Source: Sphingomonas sp. SORGH_AS_0879
Lineage (GTDB): Bacteria > Pseudomonadota > Alphaproteobacteria > Sphingomonadales > Sphingomonadaceae
Assembly: GCF_030819175.1 (NCBI RefSeq)
Contig: NZ_JAUTBJ010000002.1
Coordinates: 2,614,001-2,678,000 of the forward strand
Length of the DNA: 64,000 nucleotides
Direction: 5' to 3'
Shown: positions 37,885-47,925 of the stretch, one piece after another
How the letters are laid out: each line of letters begins with the position of its first letter
How positions within the stretch are numbered: position 1 is the first letter of the stretch
Notes under the pieces: model-generated
Database searches by the model: none
Seen by the model: the letters and a program-made list of their open reading frames with translations, nothing else
What the model was told of the DNA's origin: nothing
Translations under genes and position numbers: made by a program

Positions 37885-39258
37885 TCAGCGCGGTATCAGA
37901 TCGAACGCCACCGTCAGCCGGGGGACATCCCCGGAAAACGGCTCGGTCCCATGCCAGAGATAGGAGGGGAACAGCACCAACTGTCCGGGCACCGGCCGGA
38001 TATGGCGCGTCGGCGGCAGTGCAGGTCGGGTCGGCACGCCGGGCCGTCCGAAGGCCAGCCAGCCCTGCGGTTCCTCCGCCACGGACGCCGGCAGATCGAC
38101 ATAGAAGGCGGATGACAGCCAGCCGCGCGGATGGACGTGATCGGTATGATAGCCACCGGGCCGCAGCAACACCGACCATGCCCCCGCGAAACGATATCCG
38201 CCGGTGTTGCGCCGCCGTACCGGATCGGCCCCCGTCCCCAACTGTGCCAGATGCGCGCGGATCGGTGTGTCGAGCGCCGCGAACAGCGCGCGTAGGACCG
38301 GATGATCGACCTTGCTCAAATCCTCCTGCGTCTGGCTGCCCTGGCGAAGCGACTGGCCGAGCGGATGGGTTCGCCAAGCGTGCCGCGCGCGCAGCGTCTC
38401 CGCGAGATCGTCGAGGAACGCGGCGAGCGAAGGCCATCCCGACGGCACGTCGATACTGCGCGCCGAAACCAATGCGGGATCATCACACAGCATGGCATAA
38501 CGCGGATCGCCGAGCAGTCGCCACGCGGTTGCAAGCAATGCGATCACCCCCTGATCGTCCGGTGCGGCAGTGCCGATCCGCATCGCCAATGTCGCCGCCT
38601 CTGCGGGACGCCCGTCATGCAGCAAGGCCTCCACCACCGCCTTCGCCGCTTCGGCGGAGGACGGCGCAAGCCGCAAGGCCGCCGTCGCATGGGCAAGCTG
38701 GCCCTCGGCCTCGCCCAAAGCGGCCCGCGCATTCGCCGCGAGGAGATGCAGCCCGGCATCCGTCGTGCGCGCGATCGCCCGGTCGAGCACCGCCGCCGCG
38801 CGCTCCGGCTCGCCCGCACTCATCAGCACGACCGCTTCGACCGACGCGAGTGCGGGCATGCGGTCCGCGTCGACCGCCGCCAGCGCCGCGCCGACATCCG
38901 CCGTCCGCATCCAGCGCAGTTGCGCCAGGTCGCGATGCGCCGCCACATAGTCCGCGCGCAATTCGACCGCAGACAGGAACGCCGCCTCCGCCGCATCGAG
39001 GTCCCCCGTCCCCTGCAAAGCCCGCGCATGGACCAACCAGGTCTCGGGCGCGGTCGATCCCTTGGCAAGGGCGCGAGCGGATGCCTCCACCGCCCCGGCG
39101 AATTCGCCGAGATCACCGAGCGTCGAGGCGAGATTATGCTCCGCCACCGCGCTTTGGGGCCGTTCCGCGACGGCGCGGGCGTACAGGATGGCGGCGGTGC
39201 GCAGATCGCCCGCCGCCTTGGCCCGCCGCGCCTGCTCCATCGTCGCGGAAGCGGTCAC
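37885..39258 (-). CDS. TPR protein with C-terminal 2OG-Fe(II) oxygenase domain
   Basis: 457 residues, no signal peptide. Residues 1-270 are tetratricopeptide-like helical pairs (AKAAGDLRTAAILYARAV; EHNLASTLGDLGEFAGAVE; LVHARALQGTGDLDAAE). The C-terminal 180 residues carry a 2-oxoglutarate/iron dioxygenase core: His371-x-Asp373 in GGYHTDHVHP, His436 in FPSYLWHG and the 2OG-binding Arg447 in PRLTVAFD. Such TPR-plus-hydroxylase proteins are thought to hydroxylate proteins or peptides. It overlaps the preceding M20 gene by ATGA, so it is the third gene of the operon TBDR-M20-oxygenase. The substrate is unknown. Confidence 0.87.
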   Translation of the reverse strand: MTASATMEQARRAKAAGDLRTAAILYARAVAERPQSAVAEHNLASTLGDLGEFAGAVEASARALAKGSTAPETWLVHARALQGTGDLDAAEAAFLSAVELRADYVAAHRDLAQLRWMRTADVGAALAAVDADRMPALASVEAVVLMSAGEPERAAAVLDRAIARTTDAGLHLLAANARAALGEAEGQLAHATAALRLAPSSAEAAKAVVEALLHDGRPAEAATLAMRIGTAAPDDQGVIALLATAWRLLGDPRYAMLCDDPALVSARSIDVPSGWPSLAAFLDDLAETLRARHAWRTHPLGQSLRQGSQTQEDLSKVDHPVLRALFAALDTPIRAHLAQLGTGADPVRRRNTGGYRFAGAWSVLLRPGGYHTDHVHPRGWLSSAFYVDLPASVAEEPQGWLAFGRPGVPTRPALPPTRHIRPVPGQLVLFPSYLWHGTEPFSGDVPRLTVAFDLIPR

Positions 39259-40583
39259 TTCGGCGTCGTCACCATCAGCACCGCAAGCGTCAGGGTACGG
39301 ATACCGGTCCGGATCGCCTTGTCATGATCGGGTGCGAAGAAGGGCGAATGGTTGCTCGGTACCGCTTCGCCCTTGGCCTTGAACGCGGCCAGGGTCGCGG
39401 CGTCATAGCCGCCGATCGTGAAATAGACCGACGGCACCCCGGCATCGACGAACGCCGACCAATCCTCGCTCGCCGACCAGCCGGGCGCGGTCGCGGGCAC
39501 ATAGGTGACGCGGTCGCCGCCTGCCGCCTTCAGTTCCGCCGCCGCGCGTTCGGCCAGCGCATGGTCGTTGAACACCGCGGCGGTGCCGTGCAGCCATTTC
39601 ACGTCGGGCGCGGGCGCCATCGACATCGCCGCCGAAGCCTCGGCAGTCCGCTTCACGCCATCGAGCAGCAATTGCCGCACATCCTTGTCGAACGACCGCA
39701 GGCTCAGCTTCAGCGTGGCGGTGTCGGGGATGATGTTGCCGACGGTTCCCGCCTGGAATGCGCCGATGGTGACCACGCCGAACGCGTTGGCGTCCTTCTG
39801 GCGGCTGATCACCGTCTGGACGTCGGTGACGAAATGCGCGCCCATCACGATGGGGTCGATCGTCGCGCTCGGCATCGATCCATGCCCGCCGCGCCCCTTG
39901 AAGGTGATCTGCAAGCTGTCCGAATTGGAGCTGGTGACGCCGTCCTTGACCAGCACCGTCCCCGTCTCGCCCGACCCGACATGCGCGGCGAAACCGTAAT
40001 CGGGCTTGGCGAACCTGGTGAACAGTCCGTCATCAAGCATCGCCTTGGCGCCTTTGAGCTGCTCCTCGGCGGGCTGGGCGATGAACATCAACGTGCCCTT
40101 CCACTGCGACTTCATCGCCAGCAGCGCCTGGGCCGTCCCGATCCACGCCGCCATGTGCACGTCATGGCCGCAGCTTTGCGCGACGAAGGTCGTCTTGCCT
40201 TCATATTCGGTCTGCGCGCGGCTCGCATAGGGAAGCCCGGTCTTCTCCTCCATCGGCAGGCCGTCGAGTTCGGTGCGCACCATCACGGTCGGCCCGGGAC
40301 CATTACGATAGATTGCGACCACCCCCGTTCCGCCGACCTTCTCGGTCACGGTGAAACCCATGGCCTTCATCCTGCTCGCCAGGAGCGCGGCGGTGCGCAC
40401 CTCCTGCATCCCGATTTCGGGATGGGCATGGATATCACGGTACAGCGCGTCGAGCGCGGGATAGCTCTTCTCGATCTGGGCATCGATCGCCGCCCTGTTG
40501 GCGGCAGGACCGGGCGCGGGATCGGCCCACGCCGCGCCGACACTCGCCATCATCGCACATCCGGCAAGCAGCATCATCTTCAT
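39255..40583 (-). CDS. M20-family amidohydrolase (hippurate hydrolase-like), exported
   Basis: 442 residues with a signal peptide MKMMLLAGCAMMASVGAAWA; the alanine-cysteine (AGCAMM) also raises the possibility of a lipoprotein, though the cysteine is rather early. M20D metal-site blocks are VRTELDGLPMEEKTG, VAQSCGHDVHMAAW and IAQPAEEQLKGAKAML. The dimerisation segment is FKGRGGHGSMPSATIDPI and the last ligand is in SNHSPFFAPD. It probably removes N-acyl groups from amino acids. The ATG at 40583 was chosen because it begins the signal peptide. It sits 94 bp downstream of the STN-type receptor and overlaps the oxygenase gene. Confidence 0.9.
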   Translation of the reverse strand: MKMMLLAGCAMMASVGAAWADPAPGPAANRAAIDAQIEKSYPALDALYRDIHAHPEIGMQEVRTAALLASRMKAMGFTVTEKVGGTGVVAIYRNGPGPTVMVRTELDGLPMEEKTGLPYASRAQTEYEGKTTFVAQSCGHDVHMAAWIGTAQALLAMKSQWKGTLMFIAQPAEEQLKGAKAMLDDGLFTRFAKPDYGFAAHVGSGETGTVLVKDGVTSSNSDSLQITFKGRGGHGSMPSATIDPIVMGAHFVTDVQTVISRQKDANAFGVVTIGAFQAGTVGNIIPDTATLKLSLRSFDKDVRQLLLDGVKRTAEASAAMSMAPAPDVKWLHGTAAVFNDHALAERAAAELKAAGGDRVTYVPATAPGWSASEDWSAFVDAGVPSVYFTIGGYDAATLAAFKAKGEAVPSNHSPFFAPDHDKAIRTGIRTLTLAVLMVTTPK

Positions 40584-40677
40584 AGAAAACCCCCATCGTT
40601 CGAGACCGGGGCGACGCCCCCTTGCTATGCGAGACGCGATTGCGTCCGATGTCCTCAACCCCATGACGCCGCGCCTG

Positions 40678-43224
40678 TCATAAATCGCGATCGAGCGACA
40701 GCATCACCGTGCGGGGCGCGCTGCTGTAGAGTTGCCGCTCGCCGAACGAACTCGACGTCAGCCGGTTCGCGCCGACCGCGTTCAGCACGTTGCGCACGCC
40801 GATCGCGGCACGCCACCGTGCCAGCCGGATATCGGCGTTGGCGTCGATCACGAACCGTGCCGGAGTGACTTCATAATAGGGACTGCGATCGTTGAAGGCG
40901 GTCGGGACGCGGGTCGCGCCGACCGCGTCGATGCCGAATGTGGCGACCTTCCCGCCCGCCACCGACATGCTGGTCTGCACCCCCACCGCATAGCCCAGCC
41001 GTGGCACGTTGGGTAGCGGATCGCCGCGTCGTCCCGCGCCATCCGTGGTACCGACCGGCTGGTCCTCGCCAAGTCGCGCATAGGTATAGTTGGCCGATCC
41101 GGTCAGCCGTACGGCACCGATCGCCAGGCTTGCCTTGGCCTCGACCCCATCGATCCGCACCGTACCGATATTGGTGTTGTATCCGAACGCGCCGTTCGCG
41201 CTCCATGCCGCATAGATCACGTCGGACCAGTCGATATGATAGACCGCGCCCTCGATCGCGAGCCGCCCGCCCGCGCCCCTGGTCCTGACGCCCAGTTCGT
41301 AGTTCCAGACATGGTCGGCGTCGTAGATGCGTTCCTGGTCGGTCAGGTCGGGCGTGATGTTGACCCCGCCGGGCCGGAACCCCTCCGATGCGATTCCATA
41401 GATCAGGGTCTCACCCGGCAGGCGATAGGCGAGTTCCGCCTTCAGGTTGACGCCGTCATCGGCACGGGCATAGCGGCCGTTGCCGATCGCGCCGGTCCCC
41501 GTGATGATATTGGGGATCGGGACCGACCCGTCGGCGCTACGCCGATAGTGGAAATAGCGCAGCCCCCATGTCGCCGACAGTCGCGGCGCGATGCCCCAGC
41601 GCGTCTCCGCGAACAACGCCTGTTGGTCGAGCGCGCTGTGCAGCAGCCGCAATCCTGTGATGTCGAGCGGTACCACCCGCTTCCCGGTCACGGCGTCGGC
41701 ACGGACCGTATAGCTTTCGGCCGAATCACGCCGCCGCTCGACGAACGCCCCGATGGTCCAGGCGGGCGCCCCCGGCCGGTCGGAGGATACGCGAACCTCC
41801 GCGGTCGTGCTGTCGACGCGAAACGGCTGGTACAGCACGCCCGGCAATCGCGTTTGCAGATAGGCCTGGAACGCGCGGCGCCGCTCAGGGGTGCAGCCGG
41901 TTTCGCCGAGAAGCATCGCATATCGCCGGCAACTCGCATCGCTGGTCGCCTGCTGCGCCAGTACCGCCGTGAAGTCGCCTTCCTTGACGATCGTCCAGCG
42001 ATAGTGCGAGCCCGTCGCGACGACCGCAACGGCGTCGGTCGTCCAGTGCGCGGTGACACTGGCGAGGTCGAGCCGCTCGCTATTGGGCGTGCGCACCGGC
42101 TGATCGTTGCGATAGCGGCCCAGGTCCGGGTACCAGAATCCCGCATCGTCGATCCGCGTATCCTGATGGAGCGCCAGCGCATCGACGCGCACCGCCTGCG
42201 ACGGTGTCCAGGCAAGTCCCATCCGGACGCCCCGGCGTAGCACGGCGCCGGTGTCCTTCACCCCCAGCCGATCATTGTCGACATAGCCGCCGACGGTTCG
42301 ACGATGCACGACGAACCGCGCCGCCAAAGTGTCGCGGATGATCGGCGCGTTGACGACCGCGGCGACGTTTGCGCCTGTCCCTCCCCCCTGCACCGCCGAC
42401 ACGCCCCCCTCGACATGGCCCGTCCAGTGCGTCGCGTCGGGCTGGTTGAACAGCACCCGCAGCGTGCCACCCATCGAACTCGCGCCGTAGAGCGTCCCCT
42501 GCGGCCCGCGCAGCAGCTCGATCCGGTCGATATCGACCAGATCGATATCGGGCGTACTCGCGGCGGGATCGAAAGTGGTCCCCGACGGCCCGCTGATCGG
42601 CGTTTCCCCATAATAGACCCCGACCATGGACTCGCCGGTTCCGGTGACGCCGCGAATGGCGATCCGCTGCTGCAACGGTGCCGTGGCGATCGGGACCAGC
42701 CCGGGCAACAGGGCGGCGGCGCTGCGCAGGTCGTACGCGCCCCGGGCCACCACCTGGCCGCCGCTGACCGCGTCCATGCTGATCTCGGTATCACCGAGAA
42801 AGGTGGGGCGTTTGAGGGCGGTGACGACGATCTCGGCGGACGGCACCGGGATTTCCGGCGTTCGCCCCGCCGGCCCCGCCGCCAAGGTCTTGGCGGCCGG
42901 TCGCGGCGGGGCCTCGCGAACGATGATGATGACGCCGGCGCGGACACGCTTTGCGACCAACCCGGTATCGGCGAGCAGGCTCCGAAGCGCGCGTTCCGGC
43001 TCGATCGGCCCGTGCAGCGCCGCGCTGGTACGACTGCCGATCACCGCAGGATCGAACAGGATCTGCTGCCCCGTCTGCGTCGCCAGTCGACGCAGCGCGA
43101 CATCCAGCCGCCCGGCGGGGATGGCCAACACGACCCGTTCGTGCGGCGACGATGCCGCCTCGCCATTGGCAACGCAGGCCGCGGATATCGCAATCGTTCG
43201 TATAGCAAGATCACGGGCATGCAT
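40678..43224 (-). CDS. TonB-dependent transducer/receptor with N-terminal STN domain
   Basis: 848 residues. The signal peptide (MHARDLAIRTIAISAACVANGEA) is followed by an STN domain at about 30-110 (VVLAIPAGRLDVALRRLATQTGQQILFDP). That domain senses the ligand-bound state and signals to a FecR-type anti-sigma factor. The TonB region is EIVVTALKRPTFLGDT. The plug has IAIRGVTGTGESMVGVYYGETPI and LLRGPQGTLYGASSMGGTLRV, and the barrel follows. It is divergent from the ECF sigma and FecR genes, the standard layout of a Fec-like cell-surface signalling system. It heads an operon with M20 and TPR/2OG-oxygenase genes rather than iron genes. Confidence 0.92.
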   Translation of the reverse strand: MHARDLAIRTIAISAACVANGEAASSPHERVVLAIPAGRLDVALRRLATQTGQQILFDPAVIGSRTSAALHGPIEPERALRSLLADTGLVAKRVRAGVIIIVREAPPRPAAKTLAAGPAGRTPEIPVPSAEIVVTALKRPTFLGDTEISMDAVSGGQVVARGAYDLRSAAALLPGLVPIATAPLQQRIAIRGVTGTGESMVGVYYGETPISGPSGTTFDPAASTPDIDLVDIDRIELLRGPQGTLYGASSMGGTLRVLFNQPDATHWTGHVEGGVSAVQGGGTGANVAAVVNAPIIRDTLAARFVVHRRTVGGYVDNDRLGVKDTGAVLRRGVRMGLAWTPSQAVRVDALALHQDTRIDDAGFWYPDLGRYRNDQPVRTPNSERLDLASVTAHWTTDAVAVVATGSHYRWTIVKEGDFTAVLAQQATSDASCRRYAMLLGETGCTPERRRAFQAYLQTRLPGVLYQPFRVDSTTAEVRVSSDRPGAPAWTIGAFVERRRDSAESYTVRADAVTGKRVVPLDITGLRLLHSALDQQALFAETRWGIAPRLSATWGLRYFHYRRSADGSVPIPNIITGTGAIGNGRYARADDGVNLKAELAYRLPGETLIYGIASEGFRPGGVNITPDLTDQERIYDADHVWNYELGVRTRGAGGRLAIEGAVYHIDWSDVIYAAWSANGAFGYNTNIGTVRIDGVEAKASLAIGAVRLTGSANYTYARLGEDQPVGTTDGAGRRGDPLPNVPRLGYAVGVQTSMSVAGGKVATFGIDAVGATRVPTAFNDRSPYYEVTPARFVIDANADIRLARWRAAIGVRNVLNAVGANRLTSSSFGERQLYSSAPRTVMLSLDRDL

Positions 43225-43390
43225 CAGGACGCGCGTTTCGACCCCCCGGAATACGCTGTTGCCCCTCCCCTCCGCTCTGATGACGGTTTTGCGACACTGT
43301 ACGCTTGACGGCCTGCTGGCAACATGATCGATTGCGGCGAATATATAAAGGGGGATGCCAGAGGCTCGGGCGGGCAAGACGGGGCCGATC

Positions 43391-43906
43391 ATGCGGAATT
43401 CCTATGCGCGCATTTCCGGCGGTGACGGGGATGCCATCGACCTATCGGGCCATCTCAACGCGGTCCGCCGGTTCCTGACGAAGCGTGCGCCGATCGGCGA
43501 GGTCGACGATCTGGTCCAGGAGGTTGCACTGCGCATGCAGACCCGCCGCGCGACCGACGCCATCGACAATATCGACGGCTATCTGTTCCAGGTCGCGCAA
43601 AGCGTGCTTGCCGATCGTGGCCGCCGTGACACCGTGCGCCACCGTTCCGCGCACGACAGCTTGGAAGAATTTCATCATCCCGTTGAGGACCGCTCGCCCG
43701 AGCGCGTCCTACAAGGCAAGGAGCATCTCGCGCAGCTCATCGCCGCGATGAACGACATGCCTGAGCGCATGCGCCAGGCGTTCGTCCTTCATCGCTTCGA
43801 GGAAATGAGCTACGCTGCGATCGCCCGACATATGGGAATATCGGTGAGCGCGGTCGAAAAGCATATCATGAAAGCCATCAAGCACCTTGCAGGCTCGCTA
43901 CGCTGA
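43391..43906 (+). CDS. ECF sigma factor, FecI-like
   Basis: 171 residues. Region 2 reads DLSGHLNAVRRFLTKRAPIGEVDDLVQEVALRM with the DDLVQE core. Region 4 reads MPERMRQAFVLHRFEEMSYAAIARHMGISVSAVEKHIMKAIKHL, a typical sigma-70 region 4 HTH. The ATG at 43391 has ACGGGG at 6-bp spacing; the ATG at 43355 has its purine run directly abutting and is less likely. The stop overlaps the FecR start (TGATG). It should direct transcription of the divergent receptor operon when FecR is signalled. Confidence 0.92.
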   Translation: MRNSYARISGGDGDAIDLSGHLNAVRRFLTKRAPIGEVDDLVQEVALRMQTRRATDAIDNIDGYLFQVAQSVLADRGRRDTVRHRSAHDSLEEFHHPVEDRSPERVLQGKEHLAQLIAAMNDMPERMRQAFVLHRFEEMSYAAIARHMGISVSAVEKHIMKAIKHLAGSLR

Positions 43907-44892
43907 TGGGTTCCGTATCGAGGGATCCGGACGCCGCTGCCGCGTCCTGGTATGCGCGACTGCATGCCGATAACGCGACACCGGCGGATCGGGCCGCGTT
44001 CGGGCAATGGCTATCGGCCAACGATGCGCATGATCGCGCCTGGCACGAACTGGTATCCACGACCCGCATCCTGGATGACGCACGGAGCGATCCGGCCCTG
44101 CTCGCCATGGTCGCAGCGGCCCGCGACGATACGCGCCCCGCCCCCGCGCGTCGCTGGTGGCCGATGGCGGCCGCTGCGGCCGTGCTACTGTCCATCGGTG
44201 GCACCGCCGCCCTGGTCGTCGACCGATATGCGGCGGGGTCGGCGACCCAGGTCGCGGATACACGCTATGCGACGCCGACCGGGTTGGTGCGCCATATCAC
44301 CCTGCCGGACGGAACGCTGATGACGCTCGATGCGGAATCCGCTGTCCGTGTCGCGGTGCCGGGTGCGACGCGCCGAGTGGCGATCGAGCGCGGCCAGGCG
44401 TTTTTCCAAGTCGCGCATGATGCGCGCCATCCGTTCATCGTGTCCGCGGACGGAAACCGCGTCACCGCGCTCGGCACGCAATTCGCGGTACGCGCCGCGG
44501 CCGACCGGGTCGTCGTCAGTTTGATCGAAGGGTCGGTTCGCGTCGACAGCCGCACCATGGGTCGCGCGATGACGCTGGTACCGGGCAATAGGCTGACGAT
44601 CGATCGATCGGGTCTGCAACTCACCAGCGCGGGTGCCGATACCGCGACCGGATGGCGCAAGGGGGAACTGACGTTCGAGGCTACGCCACTGAGAGAGGTC
44701 GTGGCCGAACTCAACCGCTATTCCACGCAACGTATCGAACTGACCGACAAGCAGCTCGCGAACCGCGTGTTCAGCGGCGTCCTGAAGATCGAGGGCGGGG
44801 GTAATGCGCTCGCCGACGCGCTATCGGCTTACGGGATCGCACGCGTCATATATGCCGACAAAACGCGTTTGGCGCTCGCTTCCCAATCATGA
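43906..44892 (+). CDS. FecR-family anti-sigma/sigma-regulator, inner membrane
   Basis: 328 residues. The N-terminal cytoplasmic DUF4880 part (ASWYARLHADNATPADRAAFGQWL) binds the sigma factor. One transmembrane helix lies at about 84-105 (WWPMAAAAAVLLSIGGTAALVV). The periplasmic FecR domain includes RHITLPDGTLMTLDAESAVRV and VTALGTQFAVRA. The C-terminal DUF4974/STN-like domain has FEATPLREVVAELNRYSTQRIEL and contacts the receptor. It is coupled to the sigma gene through TGATG. Together with the divergent STN receptor it completes a three-part trans-envelope signalling system. Confidence 0.93.
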   Translation: MGSVSRDPDAAAASWYARLHADNATPADRAAFGQWLSANDAHDRAWHELVSTTRILDDARSDPALLAMVAAARDDTRPAPARRWWPMAAAAAVLLSIGGTAALVVDRYAAGSATQVADTRYATPTGLVRHITLPDGTLMTLDAESAVRVAVPGATRRVAIERGQAFFQVAHDARHPFIVSADGNRVTALGTQFAVRAAADRVVVSLIEGSVRVDSRTMGRAMTLVPGNRLTIDRSGLQLTSAGADTATGWRKGELTFEATPLREVVAELNRYSTQRIELTDKQLANRVFSGVLKIEGGGNALADALSAYGIARVIYADKTRLALASQS

Positions 44893-45118
44893 AAAGCAAG
44901 TTGCGCAGGCAACCTCGTCAAGGCGGAGCAATTCCCTCGACCGTTAGGCCATTGCCGCGATCTGCTGGGTGCTGGCAGTCTGACGCGAACCGCTCTCCCC
45001 ACGATGCATCTCGGTCTCTGAAGGCCTTCGCTTAGCCGGCCAGGCCGGATCAACATTCCGAATTTCCGATAAGTCTGGCGGACGATGAGGTGACGATCGA
45101 AGCGCCGGGCCGCCCCGG

Positions 45119-46156
45119 TCAGCGCTGCCGGGCCAGATGTCGGTGGATGGTGCTGCGATGGACGCCCAATTGCCGCGCCGTTGCCGAGACATTGCCGCCA
45201 TGCGCCGCCAGCGCCGCGTCGATCGCCTCGGCCCGGTCGTCGGCCAGCGGGCGGGCGGCCAAGGGCAGTTCGACGCCGCCCCGCCCTTCGGCATCCCAGC
45301 CGCCGATCAGCGTCGCACCGTTGGTCAGGCGCAATCGCCCCCGCGCCCCCTGGTCCCGCATGTCCACCACTTCGCCCAGCGCCGTATCGTCCAGCGCCTC
45401 CCAACTGCGCCCGACCAGCGAAAGCCCGCGCCGGTTGGCGGCGACCAGCCTTTCGTCGCGGAACACCAATATCCCCTCGCGCGCGGTGCCCAGCATCGCC
45501 GCATCGTCATGCAGGCGCAGCACGCGACAATCGGCGAAGCCCGAGCGGAACAGCCGATGCTCGATCTGGTCCACCGCCAGCCGGATCAGCCCCAGCGCAT
45601 GGCCATGCCCATTCACCGATGGACCCGACATATCCAGCGCGCCGACGATCACGCCGCGCGGGTCGAGGATCGGCGTCGCCGCGCAGCTCAATACCGCATG
45701 TTCGGCGAAGAAATGCTCCGGGCCATGGACGGCGATCGGGCGACGCTCGGCAATGGCGGTGCCGATCGCGTTGGTGCCGATGCTCGCCTCGGTCCATGAC
45801 ACGCCCGGCCGCAGCGCCACTTGCGCCGCGCGCGAGAGGAAGCCGGTATCGCCGATACTGTCCAGGATCATGCCGTCCGCATCGGCGAGGATGACCACGC
45901 TGCCCGTCTCGCGCGCCTCGCCCGCCAGCATTTCCAGTTCGGGGCGGCACAGGCGACGCAGCGACTCGCGACGCTGGCGCAGGACGGTCAGTTCGCTTTC
46001 GGTCAGCGGCCCGCCGTCCCGTCGCCTGCCCTGGGCCAGCCCCATGTCGGTACAGCGCAGCCAGGAGCGCAACACCGGCTGGCGCACGCTTTCCAGGGGC
46101 AGTTGCCCCTCGTCGAAATAGGCGCGTCGCCCCTGTTCTATCCCGGCGCCATCCAT
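45119..46156 (-). CDS. AcoR-like regulator: GAF + PAS-like + Fis-type HTH, no AAA+ domain
   Basis: 345 residues. The N-terminus [18 protein letters not shown] is typical of acetoin-catabolism-type regulators. A GAF domain spans about 60-200 ([49 protein letters not shown]). A PAS-like segment ([25 protein letters not shown]) follows. The C-terminal Fis HTH is [28 protein letters not shown]. The sigma-54 ATPase core (Walker A, GAFTGA) that normally sits between them is absent, so activation of sigma-54 is not expected. AAGGA precedes the ATG at 46156. It is divergent from aldehyde and alcohol dehydrogenase genes, which it probably controls. Confidence 0.9.
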   Translation of the reverse strand: MDGAGIEQGRRAYFDEGQLPLESVRQPVLRSWLRCTDMGLAQGRRRDGGPLTESELTVLRQRRESLRRLCRPELEMLAGEARETGSVVILADADGMILDSIGDTGFLSRAAQVALRPGVSWTEASIGTNAIGTAIAERRPIAVHGPEHFFAEHAVLSCAATPILDPRGVIVGALDMSGPSVNGHGHALGLIRLAVDQIEHRLFRSGFADCRVLRLHDDAAMLGTAREGILVFRDERLVAANRRGLSLVGRSWEALDDTALGEVVDMRDQGARGRLRLTNGATLIGGWDAEGRGGVELPLAARPLADDRAEAIDAALAAHGGNVSATARQLGVHRSTIHRHLARQR

Positions 46157-46343
46157 CGCCGCATCCTTCTCCAACTGTCGCAAATTGCGACACTGGCGCG
46201 CTTTTCACGTCGCGTCGTGCGACACATGCTACGCTTCGCGCGCAGAAAGTCCATCGCGACACGCGCGCTTCGTCGCGGACCCGCTTGCCCTCGCCCCGGC
46301 ATGGGCGGAGCCTTTGTCCCATAATCGACAAAGGAGAGGTTCG

Positions 46344-47855
46344 ATGACGATCCAGGAAGCCATCAAGGCGCGCAAAGCGCCGTTCAAGGAACGCTATGGC
46401 AATTTCATCGGCGGGCGATGGGTCGATCCGGTGGACGGACGCTGGTTCGACAACCGATCGCCGATCGACGGTCAGGTGATCTGCCAGGTCGCGCGCAGCC
46501 AGGCGGCCGATATCGAACTGGCGCTCGACGCCGCGCACAAGGCCAAGGACGGCTGGGGCCGCACCAGCGTCGCGGAGCGCGCGCTGATCCTCCACCGCAT
46601 CGCCGATCGGATGGAGGAGAAGCTGTCTCTGCTCGCCACCGCCGAGACCTGGGACAATGGCAAGCCGATCCGCGAGACGACCGCCGCCGACCTGCCGCTG
46701 GCGATCGACCATTTCCGTTACTTCGCGGGCTGCATCCGCGCGCAGGAAGGCGGCATCTCGGAGATCGACCACGACACCGTTGCCTATCACTTCCACGAGC
46801 CGCTGGGCGTGGTGGGGCAGATCATCCCATGGAACTTCCCGCTGCTGATGGCCTGCTGGAAGCTCGCGCCTGCGCTGGCGGCGGGCAATTGCGTGGTGCT
46901 GAAACCCGCCGAGCAGACCCCCGCCTCGATCATGGTGCTGGCCGAACTGATCGCCGACCTGCTGCCCGAGGGCGTGCTGAACATCGTCAACGGCTATGGC
47001 GTGGAAGCGGGCAAGCCGCTGGCGCAGAACCCGCGCATCGCCAAGATCGCCTTTACCGGCGAGACGACGACCGGGCAGTTGATCATGTCCTATGCGTCCG
47101 AAAACCTGATCCCCGTCACGCTGGAACTGGGCGGCAAGAGCCCGAACATCTTCTTCGCCGATGTCGCGGCGGAGGATGACGACTATCTCGACAAGGCGAT
47201 CGAGGGTTTCGCCATGTTCGCGCTTAACCAAGGCGAGGTCTGCACCTGCCCCAGCCGCGCGCTGGTCCACGAGTCCATCTATGACCGCTTCATGGAAAAG
47301 GCGGTCGCGCGGGTCGAGGCGATGATCCAGGGCGATCCGCTCGACCCCGCCACCATGGTCGGCGCCCAGGCATCGCAGGAGCAGATGGAGAAGATCCTCG
47401 GCTATCTCGATATCGGCCGCGACGAGGGCGCGAAGGTGCTGACCGGCGGCACGCGCAACCGGCCCGAGGGGCTGGAGGGCTATTACGTCAAGCCGACGGT
47501 GCTCAGCGGCAACAACAGGATGCGCGTATTCCAGGAGGAGATATTCGGCCCCGTCGTCTCGGTCGCGACCTTCAGGGACGATGAGGAGGCGCTGCGTATC
47601 GCCAACGACACGCTCTATGGGCTGGGCGCGGGCGTGTGGACCCGCGACGGCACCCGCGCCTATCGCATGGGCCGCGCGATCCAGGCGGGGCGCGTGTGGA
47701 CCAACTGCTACCATGCCTATCCCGCCCATGCGGCGTTCGGCGGGTACAAGCGGTCCGGGATCGGGCGCGAGACGCATCGCATGATGCTCGATCACTATCA
47801 GCAGACGAAGAACCTGCTGGTCAGCTACTCGGCCAAGAAGCTCGGCTTCTTTTGA
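46344..47855 (+). CDS. NAD-dependent aldehyde (acetaldehyde) dehydrogenase
   Basis: Oxidises aldehydes such as acetaldehyde to acids. 503 residues. Conserved blocks are [21 protein letters not shown] (cofactor site), [10 protein letters not shown], the general base Glu261 in [10 protein letters not shown] and the nucleophile Cys300 in [11 protein letters not shown]. The EVCTC version is typical of the AldB/ExaC acetaldehyde dehydrogenases. The ATG at 46344 has AAGGAGAGG upstream. It is followed 70 bp later by an alcohol dehydrogenase, so the pair oxidises an alcohol through its aldehyde to the acid. Confidence 0.94.
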   Translation: MTIQEAIKARKAPFKERYGNFIGGRWVDPVDGRWFDNRSPIDGQVICQVARSQAADIELALDAAHKAKDGWGRTSVAERALILHRIADRMEEKLSLLATAETWDNGKPIRETTAADLPLAIDHFRYFAGCIRAQEGGISEIDHDTVAYHFHEPLGVVGQIIPWNFPLLMACWKLAPALAAGNCVVLKPAEQTPASIMVLAELIADLLPEGVLNIVNGYGVEAGKPLAQNPRIAKIAFTGETTTGQLIMSYASENLIPVTLELGGKSPNIFFADVAAEDDDYLDKAIEGFAMFALNQGEVCTCPSRALVHESIYDRFMEKAVARVEAMIQGDPLDPATMVGAQASQEQMEKILGYLDIGRDEGAKVLTGGTRNRPEGLEGYYVKPTVLSGNNRMRVFQEEIFGPVVSVATFRDDEEALRIANDTLYGLGAGVWTRDGTRAYRMGRAIQAGRVWTNCYHAYPAHAAFGGYKRSGIGRETHRMMLDHYQQTKNLLVSYSAKKLGFF

Positions 47856-47925
47856 CCCCGGTCAAGGCGGGGACGGCGGGTCACGCCCATCCCCGCTTCA
47901 TCATCCCGACGATAGGAGAATATCC

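Noticed and set aside
38019..40868. A 949-codon plus-strand open frame
   Set aside because: Overlaps two well-supported minus-strand genes and reads as Arg/Pro/His-rich shadow with no domain.
45507..47795. A 762-codon minus-strand open frame
   Set aside because: Shadow of the aldehyde dehydrogenase gene and part of the regulator; no motif in this frame.
47856..47925. Inverted repeat CCCCGGTCAAGGCGGGG between aldehyde and alcohol dehydrogenase genes as a terminator
   Set aside because: Only a 5-bp stem and no T-run. The genes look cotranscribed, so it was not listed.
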